64,000 nucleotides of DNA from Diospyros lotus (lineage: Eukaryota; Streptophyta; Magnoliopsida; Ericales; Ebenaceae), in NCBI RefSeq assembly GCF_014633365.1, contig NC_068350.1, positions 11,819,787 through 11,883,786 of the forward strand, given 5' to 3'. The notes beneath the pieces were generated by a model. It was not told where the DNA came from. It saw nothing but the letters and a program-made list of their open reading frames with translations, and made no database searches. The position numbers and the translations under genes were made by a program. Shown here piece after piece: positions 1 through 11,880 of this stretch. The stretch's first letter is position 1; every line of letters begins with the position of its first letter.

Positions 1-152
1 GCTAACCATAGATCCAAAATTACACAACATCTAAAAAAACAATTATAGAATATTCAAGGTTACAATATCATTACAAAATCTATAAAGCAATAACATAATT
101 CACCTATGTTGATAGTTTTGAAAACAAATAAGGGTTTTGGAGAACGGAGGCT

Positions 153-222
153 GACAGTCACACCGAACAAGGGTCGTCATTTGAAGTTGGAGAGGTCGAC
201 AGTCGCACCGAACAGGGGTCGT
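153..222. repeat. two-copy 25-bp direct repeat
   Basis: Two near-identical copies of a 25-bp unit (153-177 and 198-222, period 45 bp) containing CACCGAACA and GGGTCGT. The surrounding 1-317 is AT-rich and shows no coding signal or recognisable element. Confidence 0.6.
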
Positions 223-317
223 GTCGACAATCGGGTTGCTATTTTAATTTTATTAAAAACAATTTTATATTTTTTTAATATTATGTTATTTTAATTTTTT
301 TTGTATTATTTTACTTT

Positions 318-354
318 TGCCCACCCTGCTTAAAATTCCTGGCTCCACCACTAG
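318..354 (-). mobile_element. terminus of a hAT-like element
   Basis: Read on the minus strand the end is TAGTGGTGGAGCCAGG, which resembles the CAGTGGCGGAGCCAGG ends common in plant non-autonomous hAT elements. The other end is not visible and probably lies left of the window. Assignment is by motif resemblance only. Confidence 0.35.
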
Positions 355-987
355 ATATATATATATATAACATGTACATGTATGGATCATATATACATTT
401 TCCAATCACATGCATTTAAATTTTCGTTTCCTCAATATTCATACTTCCAACACTATTTACCCATACCAGGTATTTTATCATCATAAGATAAATTCAACAA
501 ATCTTACTTCATATATAGCAATTACCACATACAAGATGTAAATTATAACACATAAATAATTTGGAAGATATTTTTTAAGGTTAAATCTTGGTTCCCTATT
601 TGAGAAGTATTATAGATTTAATATGTTATTTTTCTTATCATATAATCTCCTTAAATTCATTCATTAATTATGTTAAGTTGACGTTGATATGTATTTTGGG
701 GAAAACATAATCAGATGGCGTGCACATTCGGATAGATTTATTAAATTGAATGCAACATTTGAATGGGGTATAAATATGCATATATGGAGATTCAAATAGG
801 GCAGAGGTGATTCGAATGGCCAAGGGAGTATTCGAATGGTGCATGAGGCATTCGGGTGGGTCAAACAAGTATTGAGAGGGGCGTTCGAATCAGTATATAT
901 GTATTAGGGGCTATTCAAATCAGGGGGGGTGATATTCGAATGAGGCATATATATATATAGGATGATACAGAATAGTAAATTCCAAAT
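355..987. other. AT-rich non-coding stretch
   Basis: No gene is seen. It holds a TA microsatellite near 355-370 and, from about 725, the first members of the ATTCGAAT word cluster that continues into the LTR relic to the right. Confidence 0.5.
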
Positions 988-1960
988 TGACAGGGCTATT
1001 ATGCACTCAATATAAAGCCAAATAATGCAAGTAATATATCAAAACTAAGCCTAGGATGTCTAGTTTACAACCCAATAAACGGATCTCAATTTGGATATGG
1101 GAATATAAAGTTATAGGCCAAAGAACACCAGGTGGTCAAACTACATGAAAGCTACGAATTTCTTAGCATAAATTAATCAGGTTGTTACAGGTTCAAAACG
1201 TAACCAAATTATTTGAATAATACATTGAATTGAAGCCTATGAAGTCTAGTTTCCAACGCATCAAATGGATCTTAAATTAGATATCATCACAAGGATATAT
1301 ACCTAAAAGAATGAAGCATGGTCAGATTCTCATTATATGTATTTATATGGGTATTATTCGGATATATCAAATGGCATCCAAATGGATTGGAGTAATTTGG
1401 GTGAATTTACAACTTTTTCAAAGGCCATTCAGATGCTACAGTAACTTATTTAGATGGTTTCCTTGAGTTTTGGTGAGAGTGATTCAAATGGTAAGGGAGT
1501 GACTCGGATTGGGGAGTTTCCAATGTGCAGTTATCCGATTGAAGCCCGATGTTGACCATGATGCAATCCAAATCACTAAAAACTCAAAACATGAAAGTTG
1601 TACATCTTTCTCTTTTCATTCTATATCATCTTAAATCACCTTAATCAAAGCTCATATGAGAGAGTTATGCCCTGAATTCGAAAGGGTGTCAAATCTGTCC
1701 AAAATATGCATTTTTCATTAAAAGCCTCTATCATTCGGATTGGAGTCTTGCATTTGGATGAGGCTAACAATAGCTAGATATGCGGCACAAAAGGCATTCG
1801 AATGGGCTTCAGCGCTTATGAGGGAGAGCTCCCATTCAAATGGTTGGGAGCTCATTCGAATGAGATTCATTTTCTCAGTGAGAACAAGCTCACCATTCGA
1901 ATGATGCACTTAAGGGTTGCAATCATTTGAATGAAATAGTGAAGCTCTCATTCGAATGAG
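725..1960. repeat. dispersed ATTCGAAT palindromic word cluster
   Basis: Roughly twenty exact or one-to-two-base variants of ATTCGAATG recur at about 20-60 bp spacing in two bursts (about 725-940 and 1340-1960). The core ATTCGAAT is self-complementary. The cluster is not a simple tandem repeat because the intervening sequence differs from copy to copy. Confidence 0.65.
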
Positions 1961-2906
1961 CTCATTATTTATACATATATATAATCGATTACTTGATACA
2001 AGAGTGAACTGAACTTTTGTATCTATACTGAAACAAAAATATGCCATTCATAGAAAATAGGTTTGGGGTAAAACAACCCCTATTTTGAGACCACAAGGAG
2101 ACTCACAAGTTAAGAGATGCAGGAATGGAAGTTACATAGAAAGCTAAAATGAACCCAGTAATCGTATCAATGGAAAGAATATTAGCCTGCACAAGGATAT
2201 AAGATGGTGTAAGGGAACTTGCATGAAAATTAAAGAGTAGTGCAAGAAGGAGAACTTGCGTTGGAATAAGGAATGTGTAAGAGAACTTGCCTGAGGAGAT
2301 GTCCCAACAAAAGAACCTAAGACTCTTCCACTGAAACTCCAATCACCAACAGAAACACAGAAGAAGAAGAAGAAAAAGAACATGGAGAAGAAGGAGATTA
2401 TGTCGCAGCTGGAGAAAGAGAACGAAAGCAATGGAAATAGAATTAGGAGGCAAATCGCTGCAAAAAGGAACGGAATAAGAGGATACGGTGCACAGAATAA
2501 CAGGGGAAAGTGGCTGCAAGGCTACATGCCTATTCCCGCGAGATGACAAATTCGCCCCTTGCTCATGCAGTAGATAACATTTTCAAGACACTCTGGCTAC
2601 CTATTTCAAATATAATTTCTTTCTTATTTCACCTATTTTCCAATTGGATCTAAACCTCCACTGCTCAAATAGGCTCAAGCCCTCATCGTGGCCCACTTAC
2701 CTTATTGCCCAATTTCTTTAAAATTAAGCCCATACACTTATTTCCACAATCACACAAACCATAAAATAAAATTATTCAATCCAAATTATTTCTATGCCAT
2801 CAAAACAATTTATCATTAAATACTAAAATATTTAGACCCACATTTAAAATGACATTGAACTAATATTAAGAAATAAAACACCTAGACCCATTTTAGGGTC
2901 ATTACA
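988..2906 (-). mobile_element. Ty3/gypsy-type LTR relic (Tekay/Del-like)
   Basis: On the minus strand it starts TGTAATGACCC followed by a TGGGTCTAGG block. The confirmed solo LTR at 12049 also starts TGTAACGACCC and has TGGGTCTAGG. The proposed far end reads GCCCTGTCA, compared with GGGCCCTGACA in that LTR. The two flanks (CAAAT and TGCCT) do not match, so the low-coordinate border is tentative and the element may be rearranged. It interrupts the RTE LINE to its right. No coding domain is visible. Confidence 0.5.
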
Positions 2907-4290
2907 TGCCTTCTTCTCCCATGCATTTTCATGCTTCTATTGGTATATTATCTGATCCCACCGCCTAATGATTTTTCATCTTTTTCAATCTTTTTCTTAT
3001 TTCATTTGAACTTATATGTCGATAAAATGTATAACTCACGTTCCCTTCAGAGTTACTAAGATGTCCCAACCTAACTCTTGTGTCATCACCATCATTCAAT
3101 AATTTTGGGAAATACTCCTTCAATCTCTCCTTAATCGCTCTCTCATTCACTAATACATTTTGGTTTTCATTTTTTATGCATTTCACTTGATTTAAATCAC
3201 TTGTTTTTCTTTCTCTTGAATTTAGCTAATTTATATATATCCCTTTCTCCATCTTTTGTATCAAGTCATTTATATAAACTCTCATATACTTTTGACATTG
3301 CTTCACTAACAGCTCTTTTTGCTACCTTTTTCGCTTCTTTATAATTTTTTAGATTTTCTTCATTGTTGCACTGATATACAGGCTTATAGCAAGTTTCTTA
3401 TTTCTAATTTTCAATTGTACATCTTCATTCCACCCCCAAGACTCCTTAAGGTTTGGGGCTCTACCATTTGTCTCTCCAAGAACTATCTTTGTCGTGCTTC
3501 TCAGGATAATAGCCATTTCCCTCCACATTTGGTTTGCTTGTCCTTCTCCATTCCCTTCCCTTCTATCCCTTAATTTTTCCTTAAAGATTAGTTGTTTCTC
3601 CTCTTTTAAATCTCATCACCTAATTTTTGGATTTTGGTTTATGTGATTTTTTTTTCTTCCAATTTCTTACTTGGACGTCAAGTATCAAAAGTCTATGTTG
3701 AGTAGTCGAACACTCCCTCGGTATCACCTTACAATCTTTACAACATAACAAATACTCTTATCTCATGAGGAAGTAATCTATTTAAGTGCTTGATGCGACA
3801 TTTTTATATGTGATTAAGTGTTCGTCCCATTTTTTGAACCTAGTATTGGTTATGATAAGTTCATATGCCATAACAAAATCTAGAATAGACTTACCCTCAT
3901 TATTAATTTTCTCGAATCCATACCCTTCATATACCTCTCTATAGCTGTTTCCATCTCTACCCACGTGACCATTTAAATCACCTCCTATAATCACTTTATC
4001 TCCTCTTGGTATCATTTCTATGAATCCCTCTAGGTCCTTCCAGAATTTTGTTTTTATCTCCTCACCTAATGTCACTTGTGGTGCATATGTACTAAAGATA
4101 TTCATAGTCATTCTTCCTAAACCAACCTTCATCATAATAATCATATCCCCTATTTTCTTTACATCCACTACCTCATTTACTAAGCTTTTATCCATAATAA
4201 TCCCCACTCCATTTTTCGCTCAATCATTTCCTATGTACTATATTTTATATCCAGTTTTCTGATAAAGTTTTTGTTTTTTTTTTTCCTACC
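2907..4290 (-). pseudogene. RTE-clade LINE fragment: endonuclease and start of RT ORF
   Basis: A decayed non-LTR retrotransposon on the minus strand. The clearest part (4207-3782) is the apurinic-type endonuclease, with FSTYAPQVTLGEEIK and the catalytic-loop motif GGDLNGHVGRDG, then ITNTRFKKWDEHLITYK. A connecting region with several stops leads to 3186-2965 (VNERAIKERLKEYFPKLLND, NVSYTFYRHISSNEI), just before the RT core. The copy stops at 2907, where the LTR relic begins inside a sequence that continues uninterrupted in the second copy at 57115-60625. It is truncated at both ends and has frameshifts and stops, so it is not functional. RTE rather than L1 is inferred from the endonuclease and linker wording, which matches plant RTE elements. 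Confidence 0.85.
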
Positions 4291-4439
4291 CATCTCGTCT
4301 CATTTGTAACCAAATGAATAACCAATTGAATGTTTGATTGAAAACTAGACCAGTCCAATCTCAACCCTTGGCCCATGGCCCAATCTCAACTCGACCTTGA
4401 CCCTATCTTAGCCCTACACCAGTCTACAATAGCATCATT

Positions 4440-4960
4440 ATCACCGCATGCATGCTAGATGCTCCTGCGCTTGCTCTAGATTCCATCATCATTAATGGTA
4501 GATTCCATCCATATTTAATGAGGGTCTCATCAGCGCTATGCCATTGTCAAGGAGCCCTATCAACGCCAGATATTTAGTCCCATCACCCTGCAACTCGATG
4601 CAAACATGTATGTAGGAGGACCTCTCATCCTTCTATATAAATCAACTCTATCAAGAGTCAGGGTATGTTCTTTTCTAGCATACCGATACTCTACCAATTT
4701 AATTACTCTCTTACTTACTTGAGCATTGGAGTGCTTATAGGTGCTAGTCATCCCCTAATAGACAAATCGCAGGAGCCCGTTTCGTGTCGCTACAAGGCCA
4801 CAACCGACGATCCCTTTAAGCTAGAAGGAAGAAAAACTATCGATTGAAGGCTTTGGATACCAACCAGAAGCTACCAGCAAGCGTAACAAATATCAAGGAG
4901 CAAAATTAGTTAAAAACCCATCCACATCCTAAGTTTCTCGCTTTTTCTACTCTGACATCA
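4440..4960 (+). mobile_element. Tat/Athila-type LTR fragment
   Basis: It contains a TATA box (TATATAAAT at 4634-4642) followed at normal distance by ACTTGAGCATTGGAGTG, the R/U5 wording typical of Tat/Athila LTRs and related to TTAAGCATCGGAGGG in the LTR at 19165. Borders are approximate. No internal domain, PBS or target duplication is visible, so this is a relic. Confidence 0.5.
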
Positions 4961-5120
4961 GGTCAGTAAGCATAACAAAAATAAATCCTCAAAACTCAAA
5001 TTCAGTCTTTTCTGCAATTCAATGAGAACAAAGGAGAAACCCATTTATGCTTGTGTTACAAAGGACACCTAGCGGGACAAACTAATTAGAGAGAGAAACC
5101 CATTTTTGGTTCTGTATGTA

Positions 5121-5149
5121 TACACACGCGCGCGCGCACACACGCGTGT
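5121..5149. repeat. (AC)n/(GC)n microsatellite
   Basis: A short alternating purine-pyrimidine tract of AC and CG steps, potentially Z-DNA forming. Confidence 0.8.
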
Positions 5150-5725
5150 AATGACTATGAAATGGTTTAACTCATGATCTGGCACATGGTCCAAACGCAA
5201 TCAATCCAGAATCAAGAAAATGGTAATTAACATTCCAGTAATGGGTAACGAAACCCACGGTTCCCCCATTTACCCATTCCAATGGTTTGCACAGAGAGAT
5301 AGAGAGTCTGTAGGTTTAGTTGCCCGCCATTGTAGAGATAAAAGAGAAAGTTGAAAGGTGAGATTGAAAGAGAGACCAATTGACATTAAAAAAAGAAATA
5401 ACTGTGGTCATTCAACAATAAAAGAGAAACTACAACATGGTATTAAAAATTAAGGATCATAATTATATTTTCTCAAAGATCAATGATGGGTATAATTTTA
5501 AGAGAAAGAGGGATAGCATAATTGAGGTAGAAGACACGTAAAATATATTAAGATTAATCTGGACGTCTTATTTACTTTACTTTTATTAGTTCATATCTAT
5601 CGACATACAAAGATAATAGTGAAGTTACAAAAAAAAGAAAAGATCTACCACTCATGCTGAAAATCAGTATAGAACTAATACACAAAAGTAATTAAACACC
5701 CACCGAAATAACTAACAGACTTGAC
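5150..5725. other. non-coding, nothing recognised
   Basis: AT-rich intergenic sequence with no ORF of interest and no transposon end that I can recognise. Confidence 0.5.
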
Positions 5726-5738
5726 CAAGTCTTGCTAG

Positions 5739-5912
5739 GCTGCGTCTCTGGATATAGGTTAAACAATCGGATGAACAATATATTGGTGTAAATTCAGTGG
5801 GTTATGAGTTCAATCATCGTTCTACGCAAGAGCTAAATGTCTAACCTATGATTTATCTCTCCTAACATAATCGAGAGCATGAACATCGGGGACCGCGTAA
5901 AGATAGTCATCA
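5739..5912 (+). mobile_element. SINE-like insertion with 13-bp target duplication
   Basis: A 174-bp segment flanked by perfect 13-bp direct repeats CAAGTCTTGCTAG (5726-5738 and 5913-5925). Inside, TTATGAGTTCAATC resembles a decayed Pol III box B, and a run ending TTCTACGCAAG is typical of tRNA-derived plant SINEs. Flanking repeats longer than 10 bp point to target-primed reverse transcription rather than a DNA transposon. The tRNA-like head is degenerate. Confidence 0.6.
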
Positions 5913-5925
5913 CAAGTCTTGCTAG

Positions 5926-6765
5926 TTTGCATGGTTATTTCATATATTAATTAAGAATATTATCTACAATTATCCTAAATTCTAGAGATACCATGCACAT
6001 TATTCTTCCTTTTGTTTTTTTTTTTGATAAATATATAAGACTTATATAGTCATACTAAAATTTATATTTTCATGTATGTATTAGCATAAATGAGCATGCA
6101 CCAAAATTATGCCACTCATTTAGAAACCCTATTATGTTTAATAAATTCTTACTTAGCAACAACCCATTAATTTCCAAACAATTAACAAAATATGATAGAA
6201 ATAAATCCCATTTTTTTCTAAAAAAAAAAAATTTAGGGGAATATTTATATGAGTACATGGTATGATACAAAATTAAAAAATATATATATACAAAATGATG
6301 GATTTGGATGGGATCTACAAACCTCAAGTTTAATTTTAACCTAAATCCAAGTAACGGCAATTTCGTCCACAAAAAAATGATCCAAAATTAATTAACCAAT
6401 GCCAATTGGACCCAAAATAGGAACTATATATAAGCCAGATTAGAAAAGGGCCAAAAACCTTTGTTTGCATTTGTTGTTAATCCTAGTTAAATTTGTGACC
6501 ACCCTAAATAATATTTTATAAAATTAAATTAATAATTTAAACTATTTTAGAATAACTAGAATAGGATTTATTGATCTCATATTTGTAGAAAAAAACAGTA
6601 CAAAATCAGACAAAAACACATACGACGAACTCGAACTCGAACTCGAATTTGAACTCAAACTCCTCCTGCGCTTTCACTATTATCGTTGGCGTAGACCGTA
6701 TGAATTGAACTAATGATCACATCCAAAGAGAGAACTGTTGAAATCACAATCTACAAGTGAGCTGA
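5926..6765. other. non-coding region downstream of PAR1-family gene
   Basis: AT-rich. Presumably holds the 3' UTR of the minus-strand PAR1-type gene near its right edge. No further gene seen. Confidence 0.45.
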
Positions 6766-8719
6766 TCAGATTGCAGCCGGGGCTAGCTCGGCGGCGGGAC
6801 CAGGCGCTGCGCCGGAGCTCAACAGTTCAACCATGGCGCCCTCGGGATTGGTTCGCTGTTTCTCACAGAGGTCGGGCAAAAATACTCCTGCAATAAATAT
6901 TTAAAGCATATATTAACATAAGACGTTCGATTTTGTAAGGTTGCCGGTTTCTTTTTGTCAATGATTAGGATTGGATTAATATTTTTTGTTTCTAGAGCAT
7001 CAACGTTTACTTTTAAAAATATTTAGAGGACATTCATTTTTTCTATGCTTTCCAATTTGAAATATTAAAAAATTATGTTTTCATTTTATAATCGAGGATT
7101 CAATTATTTTATTGTTGCCTACATATAACAATAAATTTATTTGATTGAAAATGTCATCGTCAAATTATCTGAGTTTGTAAAAAAGAAAATAATCAGAGAG
7201 TACGGAAAGATTGCCGCGCAAATACTCTGATGCTTAAGTCAGACATTGCAAATGATGAAACTATATTGAAACTAGTATTAAAAACGTATTATTTCTAAAA
7301 TAAGTGTCTGCTTGTTTATAGAAGGGTATGGAGTAATTCAAATTAGTCCAAAATTAAGATTCTCACAAATAACGTCTATCTTGATATTTCTTAATTTTGT
7401 TAGGATTAAGATTCTTACATTTTTTAACATGTTAGGATTAGAATTCTTGTGAATAATATTTATCTCAATATTCTGAAATCTTTTAGAATTAATTTTTTTT
7501 ATAAATAATTGTTTATCTTTTTTATTAAAATATTCAAATAAATTTTCAAATATCGAAATTATCTAATTTGCACATTGTGCGGAACTCCCTAGTTAGGGAA
7601 AAATTTACATATTTTAGCTCAAAAAATTATTTTAGATTTTTTTAGTCTTTTAATAGTTTTTGACTACAACGGAACACATTTTATATGAAATTAAAATTAA
7701 AAAAACTAACAAATATTTTCTGAAAAGACCCTTCTTTGAATCACGTTTCTTGTAAACTATTGAGATGATCTTAAATTGGTACTTAAATAACCTAAGTCCA
7801 AGTAAGATAAAAGTAAGTTTTTTATATGTAATGTAAGCTTGTGAACAAAAGAGTTAAATTCTATTTCTTTACTCATTATAGAACTCACATCTAACTAGAA
7901 AAATTTTTTAAAGTCAGACAAATTGACAGACAAGCTTACAGAATAGGGATTAAAAGACTAAAATGTCCTCGCTCATATTGTGAGCGAGGACATTTTAATT
8001 TTTTAGTTCTCATTCTATAAGCATGCCTATCAACTTATTTGACCTTGTAGAAGAATTCCGTCAAACTATTAGAGCATATTAATTAAGGGTGTGAGATCTA
8101 ACGAGAATAATGGATTGAGTGAGAGTTTATATTCGTAATAGTTAATTTGGCGGCGTATTGAGTGAGCACATCCAAGGAATGACGTCAAATTTGGATCACT
8201 TTTCTGGTCTTACCTTCTCCGGCGGCCAAGTTGGAGTAGAGATCGACGATGTTGGGGCAGTTGTGGTAGCAGCTCGGGGAGCAAAGCTTGGCCGTGAAGT
8301 CCGGCTCCAGCAAGGCGTCCGACGAAATTCCGACCCAGTTCCGGTCAACCCCACAGGCGGCCACGCACTCATCGGTCTCTATGTACAGAGCCATCCTCTC
8401 CACCGCCACCTCCGACGTCGTGCACTGAAATTCCACCTTCCCGTCGCCGGCCAAGTTGTTTTCCAGCAAGCACCGCTTCCCGGCCGATGAAATGGAGAAC
8501 GAGCAAATATCCGTCGGCAAGTTCTCGCATGTAATCTCGCCTGAAACCAAGGAATCGTTCGCTGCTGTTAGTAAAACCAAAGCAATTAAATAAATGGCAT
8601 GAATTTATCTGTACCAAGGGTTGATCCACACACGCACGCACACATATACCAAGGGTTGCTTGGAGGAAGAGGGAACAAGACAGGAAGAAGACGAATGAGA
8701 GCTTGGTTGAGGAAGCCAT
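6766..8719 (-). CDS. PAR1-family secreted cysteine-rich protein
   Basis: Three exons on the minus strand: 8719-8650, 8540-8214 and 6887-6766, all with GT/AG borders, joining to a 172-residue protein. Residues 1-23 form a signal peptide ([20 protein letters not shown]), so the product should enter the secretory pathway. The mature part is the PAR1 domain (Pfam PAR1, photoassimilate-responsive): [73 protein letters not shown]. Ten cysteines in the mature chain suggest disulfides. Exon 3 supplies the family's C-terminal tail [15 protein letters not shown] and an Ala/Pro-rich end. Length and intron positions fit the family. The family was named for sugar-responsive tobacco transcripts; its biochemical function is unknown. 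Intron 2 (1.3 kb) carries transposon debris. The gene looks intact. Confidence 0.93.
7195..7265 (-). mobile_element. Tat-type LTR fragment in PAR1 intron 2
   Basis: Minus-strand wording TCTGACTTAAGCATCAGAG followed by TTTGCGCGG matches the R/U5 core of the LTR at 19165-20077. Only this short block is recognisable. Confidence 0.6.
7925..8050. repeat. long inverted repeat (MITE-like foldback) in PAR1 intron 2
   Basis: A 17-bp perfect stem (TAAAATGTCCTCGCTCA and its complement) with a 5-nt loop is centred near 7980. It extends with mismatches for about another 30-40 bp on each side through AGCTTACAGAAT and ATTCTATAAGC. It looks like a small foldback element. No target duplication was established. 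Confidence 0.7.
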
Positions 8720-8805
8720 AGCTGGATGTTTTGTGTATTGTGGCTTAATTTGGTTGATACTTCCGTGGAAGATCGATCAATGGAGGTTGAGAACTTCTAT
8801 GCCTA

Positions 8806-8850
8806 GAGAGGGAGAAGGAGAGGGAGAGAGAGAGAGATGAAGTTATATAG
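8806..8850 (-). promoter_or_regulatory. PAR1-type gene core promoter and CT-rich leader
   Basis: On the minus strand a TATA-like CTATATAACT (8850-8841) lies about 125 bp upstream of the ATG at 8719. It is followed by a CT-repeat leader (about 8836-8806), a common plant 5' UTR feature. The start site itself is inferred. Confidence 0.55.
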
Positions 8851-9029
8851 ATGGAGCGGAGCGGCTTAATTGCATTTTCAGGTGTAATGGTGTGTGTACC
8901 AGGTTGATGATGTATTGTAATTATAATAGAAAAAGTAGTAAGACGTGCATAATGCTTTGTCGTTGGTGCCTCAGCCCAACTACGTGTTGGGATGTCTGGG
9001 TGTTGAATTGAAGCCTCCAAAGCCATGAA

Positions 9030-10085
9030 AGCTTTAATTGTATATCAACGACTCTTTCAAGTTTCAATTGTGCTTGTACCATCTAAATATTATTAAAAAA
9101 AAAAAAAAAAGAAGAAGAAGAAATCAAGCTAAATTCACTTACTATTTACTAACATCCATGTTACATATGCAGCAATTCATCTATCTGCTGCTCCTGTATA
9201 TATGTTCCAAAGCTTGTTGGTGCCTGCCGCCTGCGCATAAAATATGGCTGCATTAGGCTTCAAATATTATTTGCTTTAACTCATATGCGTGCATGAATAT
9301 GATCATAATTTTTTGTTTCAAGAAGGGTCATGATTTTAAATACCTACGTCACCACCGCATATTGTAAATAATATTAGATGTACTTAGCAGATTAACATGT
9401 TAAGAAATACTTCAATACTTTAGGATCGCGCTTGGATTATGAGATTCTCAACATTTCAATTAACAAATTCTCCATGTCCACGATGACTAATTATTATCAG
9501 AACAATCTCTAACACTCATATTGTGAGCACCACAAAGTTCGGCTATTGGATAATATGTAAAGAGAAAGAGAGGACTAGATTGTGTATAACTAAAACTATA
9601 CTATGCGTCTGAAACCCACAAACATAATCAATAATGAATCTACAGTCATATCAATGCCTAAGTGTTGTGACTTTAAATACGCTAGGTGTCATTATTGTGA
9701 TTGATATAAAAGTCTTCCCTTCACCTTCATGTCATTATATAACAATTCAATCATAGGGTAGTATCAATCATGAGATTCCTAGAGAGATGCTAAAGTATCA
9801 AGTATCAAATCGGTGATTCACAACATAGTCAAAGGGTTTTTGTATAACCAAAATTCACACACTAAGGGCATAGGGATCCATTACTGATTTCATTGTACAT
9901 TATTGAAAATAGTATATGTAGTGTGGAGTACATGCTATTATGGATTCCCCTTTTCATGGAATATATGTTATTTGTTCTCAAATTAACACTCTACGAATCT
10001 TAGTGCTGTCATTTTTCTAGATTCATACTTGAGTCCTTTATCAGTTGGTCGTTAATTTAGGGCGTCACTTGTCAATTACCATTAG
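9030..10085. other. non-coding, nothing recognised
   Basis: AT-rich intergenic DNA with a poly(A)/GAA run near 9090-9122. No coding signal or clear element ends. Confidence 0.45.
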
Positions 10086-11060
10086 TGTAACATCCCATTT
10101 TTTCAAACATATTACTAAATAGAAAATTGGGGAATTTTTTTAAGAAATGAAATAATTTATTTAACTTCTATTGTTAAATTAATTTCTTCTCCCTTACCTT
10201 ATCTAGGCAATCCCTTAATACATTTTCTTTTGATTAAGTTAACTCAACGATCGCTAAAGAGTTTCACCTTAATTTAATTCATTTGAAAATACAAGTATTT
10301 ATTATAAAATCATGATTAAGAATAATAAGCAAAGTTTCAACATGTTTAAATATGTTTGGATTGAATTTCAGCGATATTATTTTTTTATAGTCTTTTTGAG
10401 CCATCTTTATCCCACCCTCAAGCTTAAGAGGTTTCTAGAATATTTGTTTTAATATGGTTACTATTTAATATACTATTAATGCCAAATATTTAAAATTCTC
10501 AAACTATTATCAAAATTTATGAAAATTTCATAATAACTAGGACACTCATAAGATGACCTTGTGTAAAGATATCAATTTCAAAGAATATCATTTAATGATT
10601 CATAGTTTTCCTCTTGTTGTGAGACATTTCTATATCTAAGATATTTCACTAGTCAAATATCTACCTTTTCATACTAAACAGACCATTGAAGAAACTCACA
10701 TATATAAAGGGATACAAAATATCTAAAACTCATTTGATTTTTTTAAAATTTGAACTTTTCAAATTTGACTCAAAGTTAGTTTGATTGAGCAACTACTTTG
10801 GTCATTATTTATCAAATTAATTGAACTGGCGTGAAATACAATTTTCTAAAAACTAGACTTTCTTCAAAACTAGTTAAAATTTTGTAATTTAATATATTAT
10901 CTACTATTCCCAAGAAGTCGTCAAAATAGACTAGCTCATATATATACTAGTTTCATATTTTAAACCTTCATACATGTTTCACGAAAAAATTCATCACTAA
11001 ATGTATATGATATGCCCTACAAATGAGAAAAGGTTCCTAAAAAGCTGAGTGGTAGGGTCG
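10086..11060 (+). mobile_element. possible LTR relic
   Basis: Starts TGTAACATCCCATTTTTT, the style of start seen in the better supported LTRs here. A weak GGGTCGTAAATA lies at the right where a GGGTCGTTACA end would be expected. No target duplication was found, so this is a tentative call. Confidence 0.3.
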
Positions 11061-11074
11061 TAAATACACTACAA

Positions 11075-11880
11075 AAAAAAATAGCATTTTAGCAGCGGTT
11101 TATAAAGCCACCGCAAAGAATGGTTTTCACGACTGTTTTTATAACATTTTACTTCATTTTTGCAAAACTGTTGTTAAATTTAAAGAATAATCTAATAATA
11201 TTTTTAAAAAAATTAAAATAAAATTTTGTGACAGTTTCGTACGTAAAATTTAAAGAAAAATTTTAAAATTAATTAAAAAATAATTTGAATGTTTTGCGAC
11301 AGTTATTAACTGCCACAATATTTATAAATTAAATAATTACAAATTAAAATTTAAAATTTTTACAATTAATTAAAAAATAATTTGAACACTTAGCGGTAGT
11401 TATTAACTATCACAATATTTATTAATAAAATAATAAAAAATTAAAATTTGTGGCAATTTCGTAAAAACCATCGTAAAATTTAAAGAAAAATTTTTAAATT
11501 AATTAAAAAATAATTTGAACATTTTGTGGCGGTTATTAACCGCCGTAATATTTATAAATTAAATAATTATAAATTAAATTTTACGACAATTTCTTAGCAA
11601 AATTTAAAGAAAAATTTTACAATTAATTAAAAAATAATTTGAACACTTAGTGGCAGTTATTAACAGCTGCAATATTTATTAAAAAAATAATAATAAATTA
11701 AAATTTGCAACGATTTCGTAGAAACTATCGTAAAATTTAAAGAAAAATTTTACAATTAATTAAAAAATAATTTGAACAAGTTACGGTAGTTAATAATCAT
11801 CACAATATTTTTTAATTAAATAATTAAAAACTAAAATTTGCGATGATTTCTTAGAAATCGTAGTAAAATTTAAAGAATAA
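11075..11880. repeat. CACTA left subterminal repeats
   Basis: A series of degenerate units of about 110-120 bp containing TTGCGACAGTTATTAACTGC-like inverted words, separated by AATTAATTAAAAAATAATTTGAAC. Arrays like this are the transposase-binding zones of CACTA elements. No ORF. Confidence 0.65.

Noticed and set aside
7961..8000. hairpin as a transcription terminator
   Set aside because: Bacterial-style terminators do not apply in a plant nuclear intron; it fits a foldback MITE.
8158..8490. 110-codon plus-strand ORF
   Set aside because: Antisense shadow of PAR1 exon 2.
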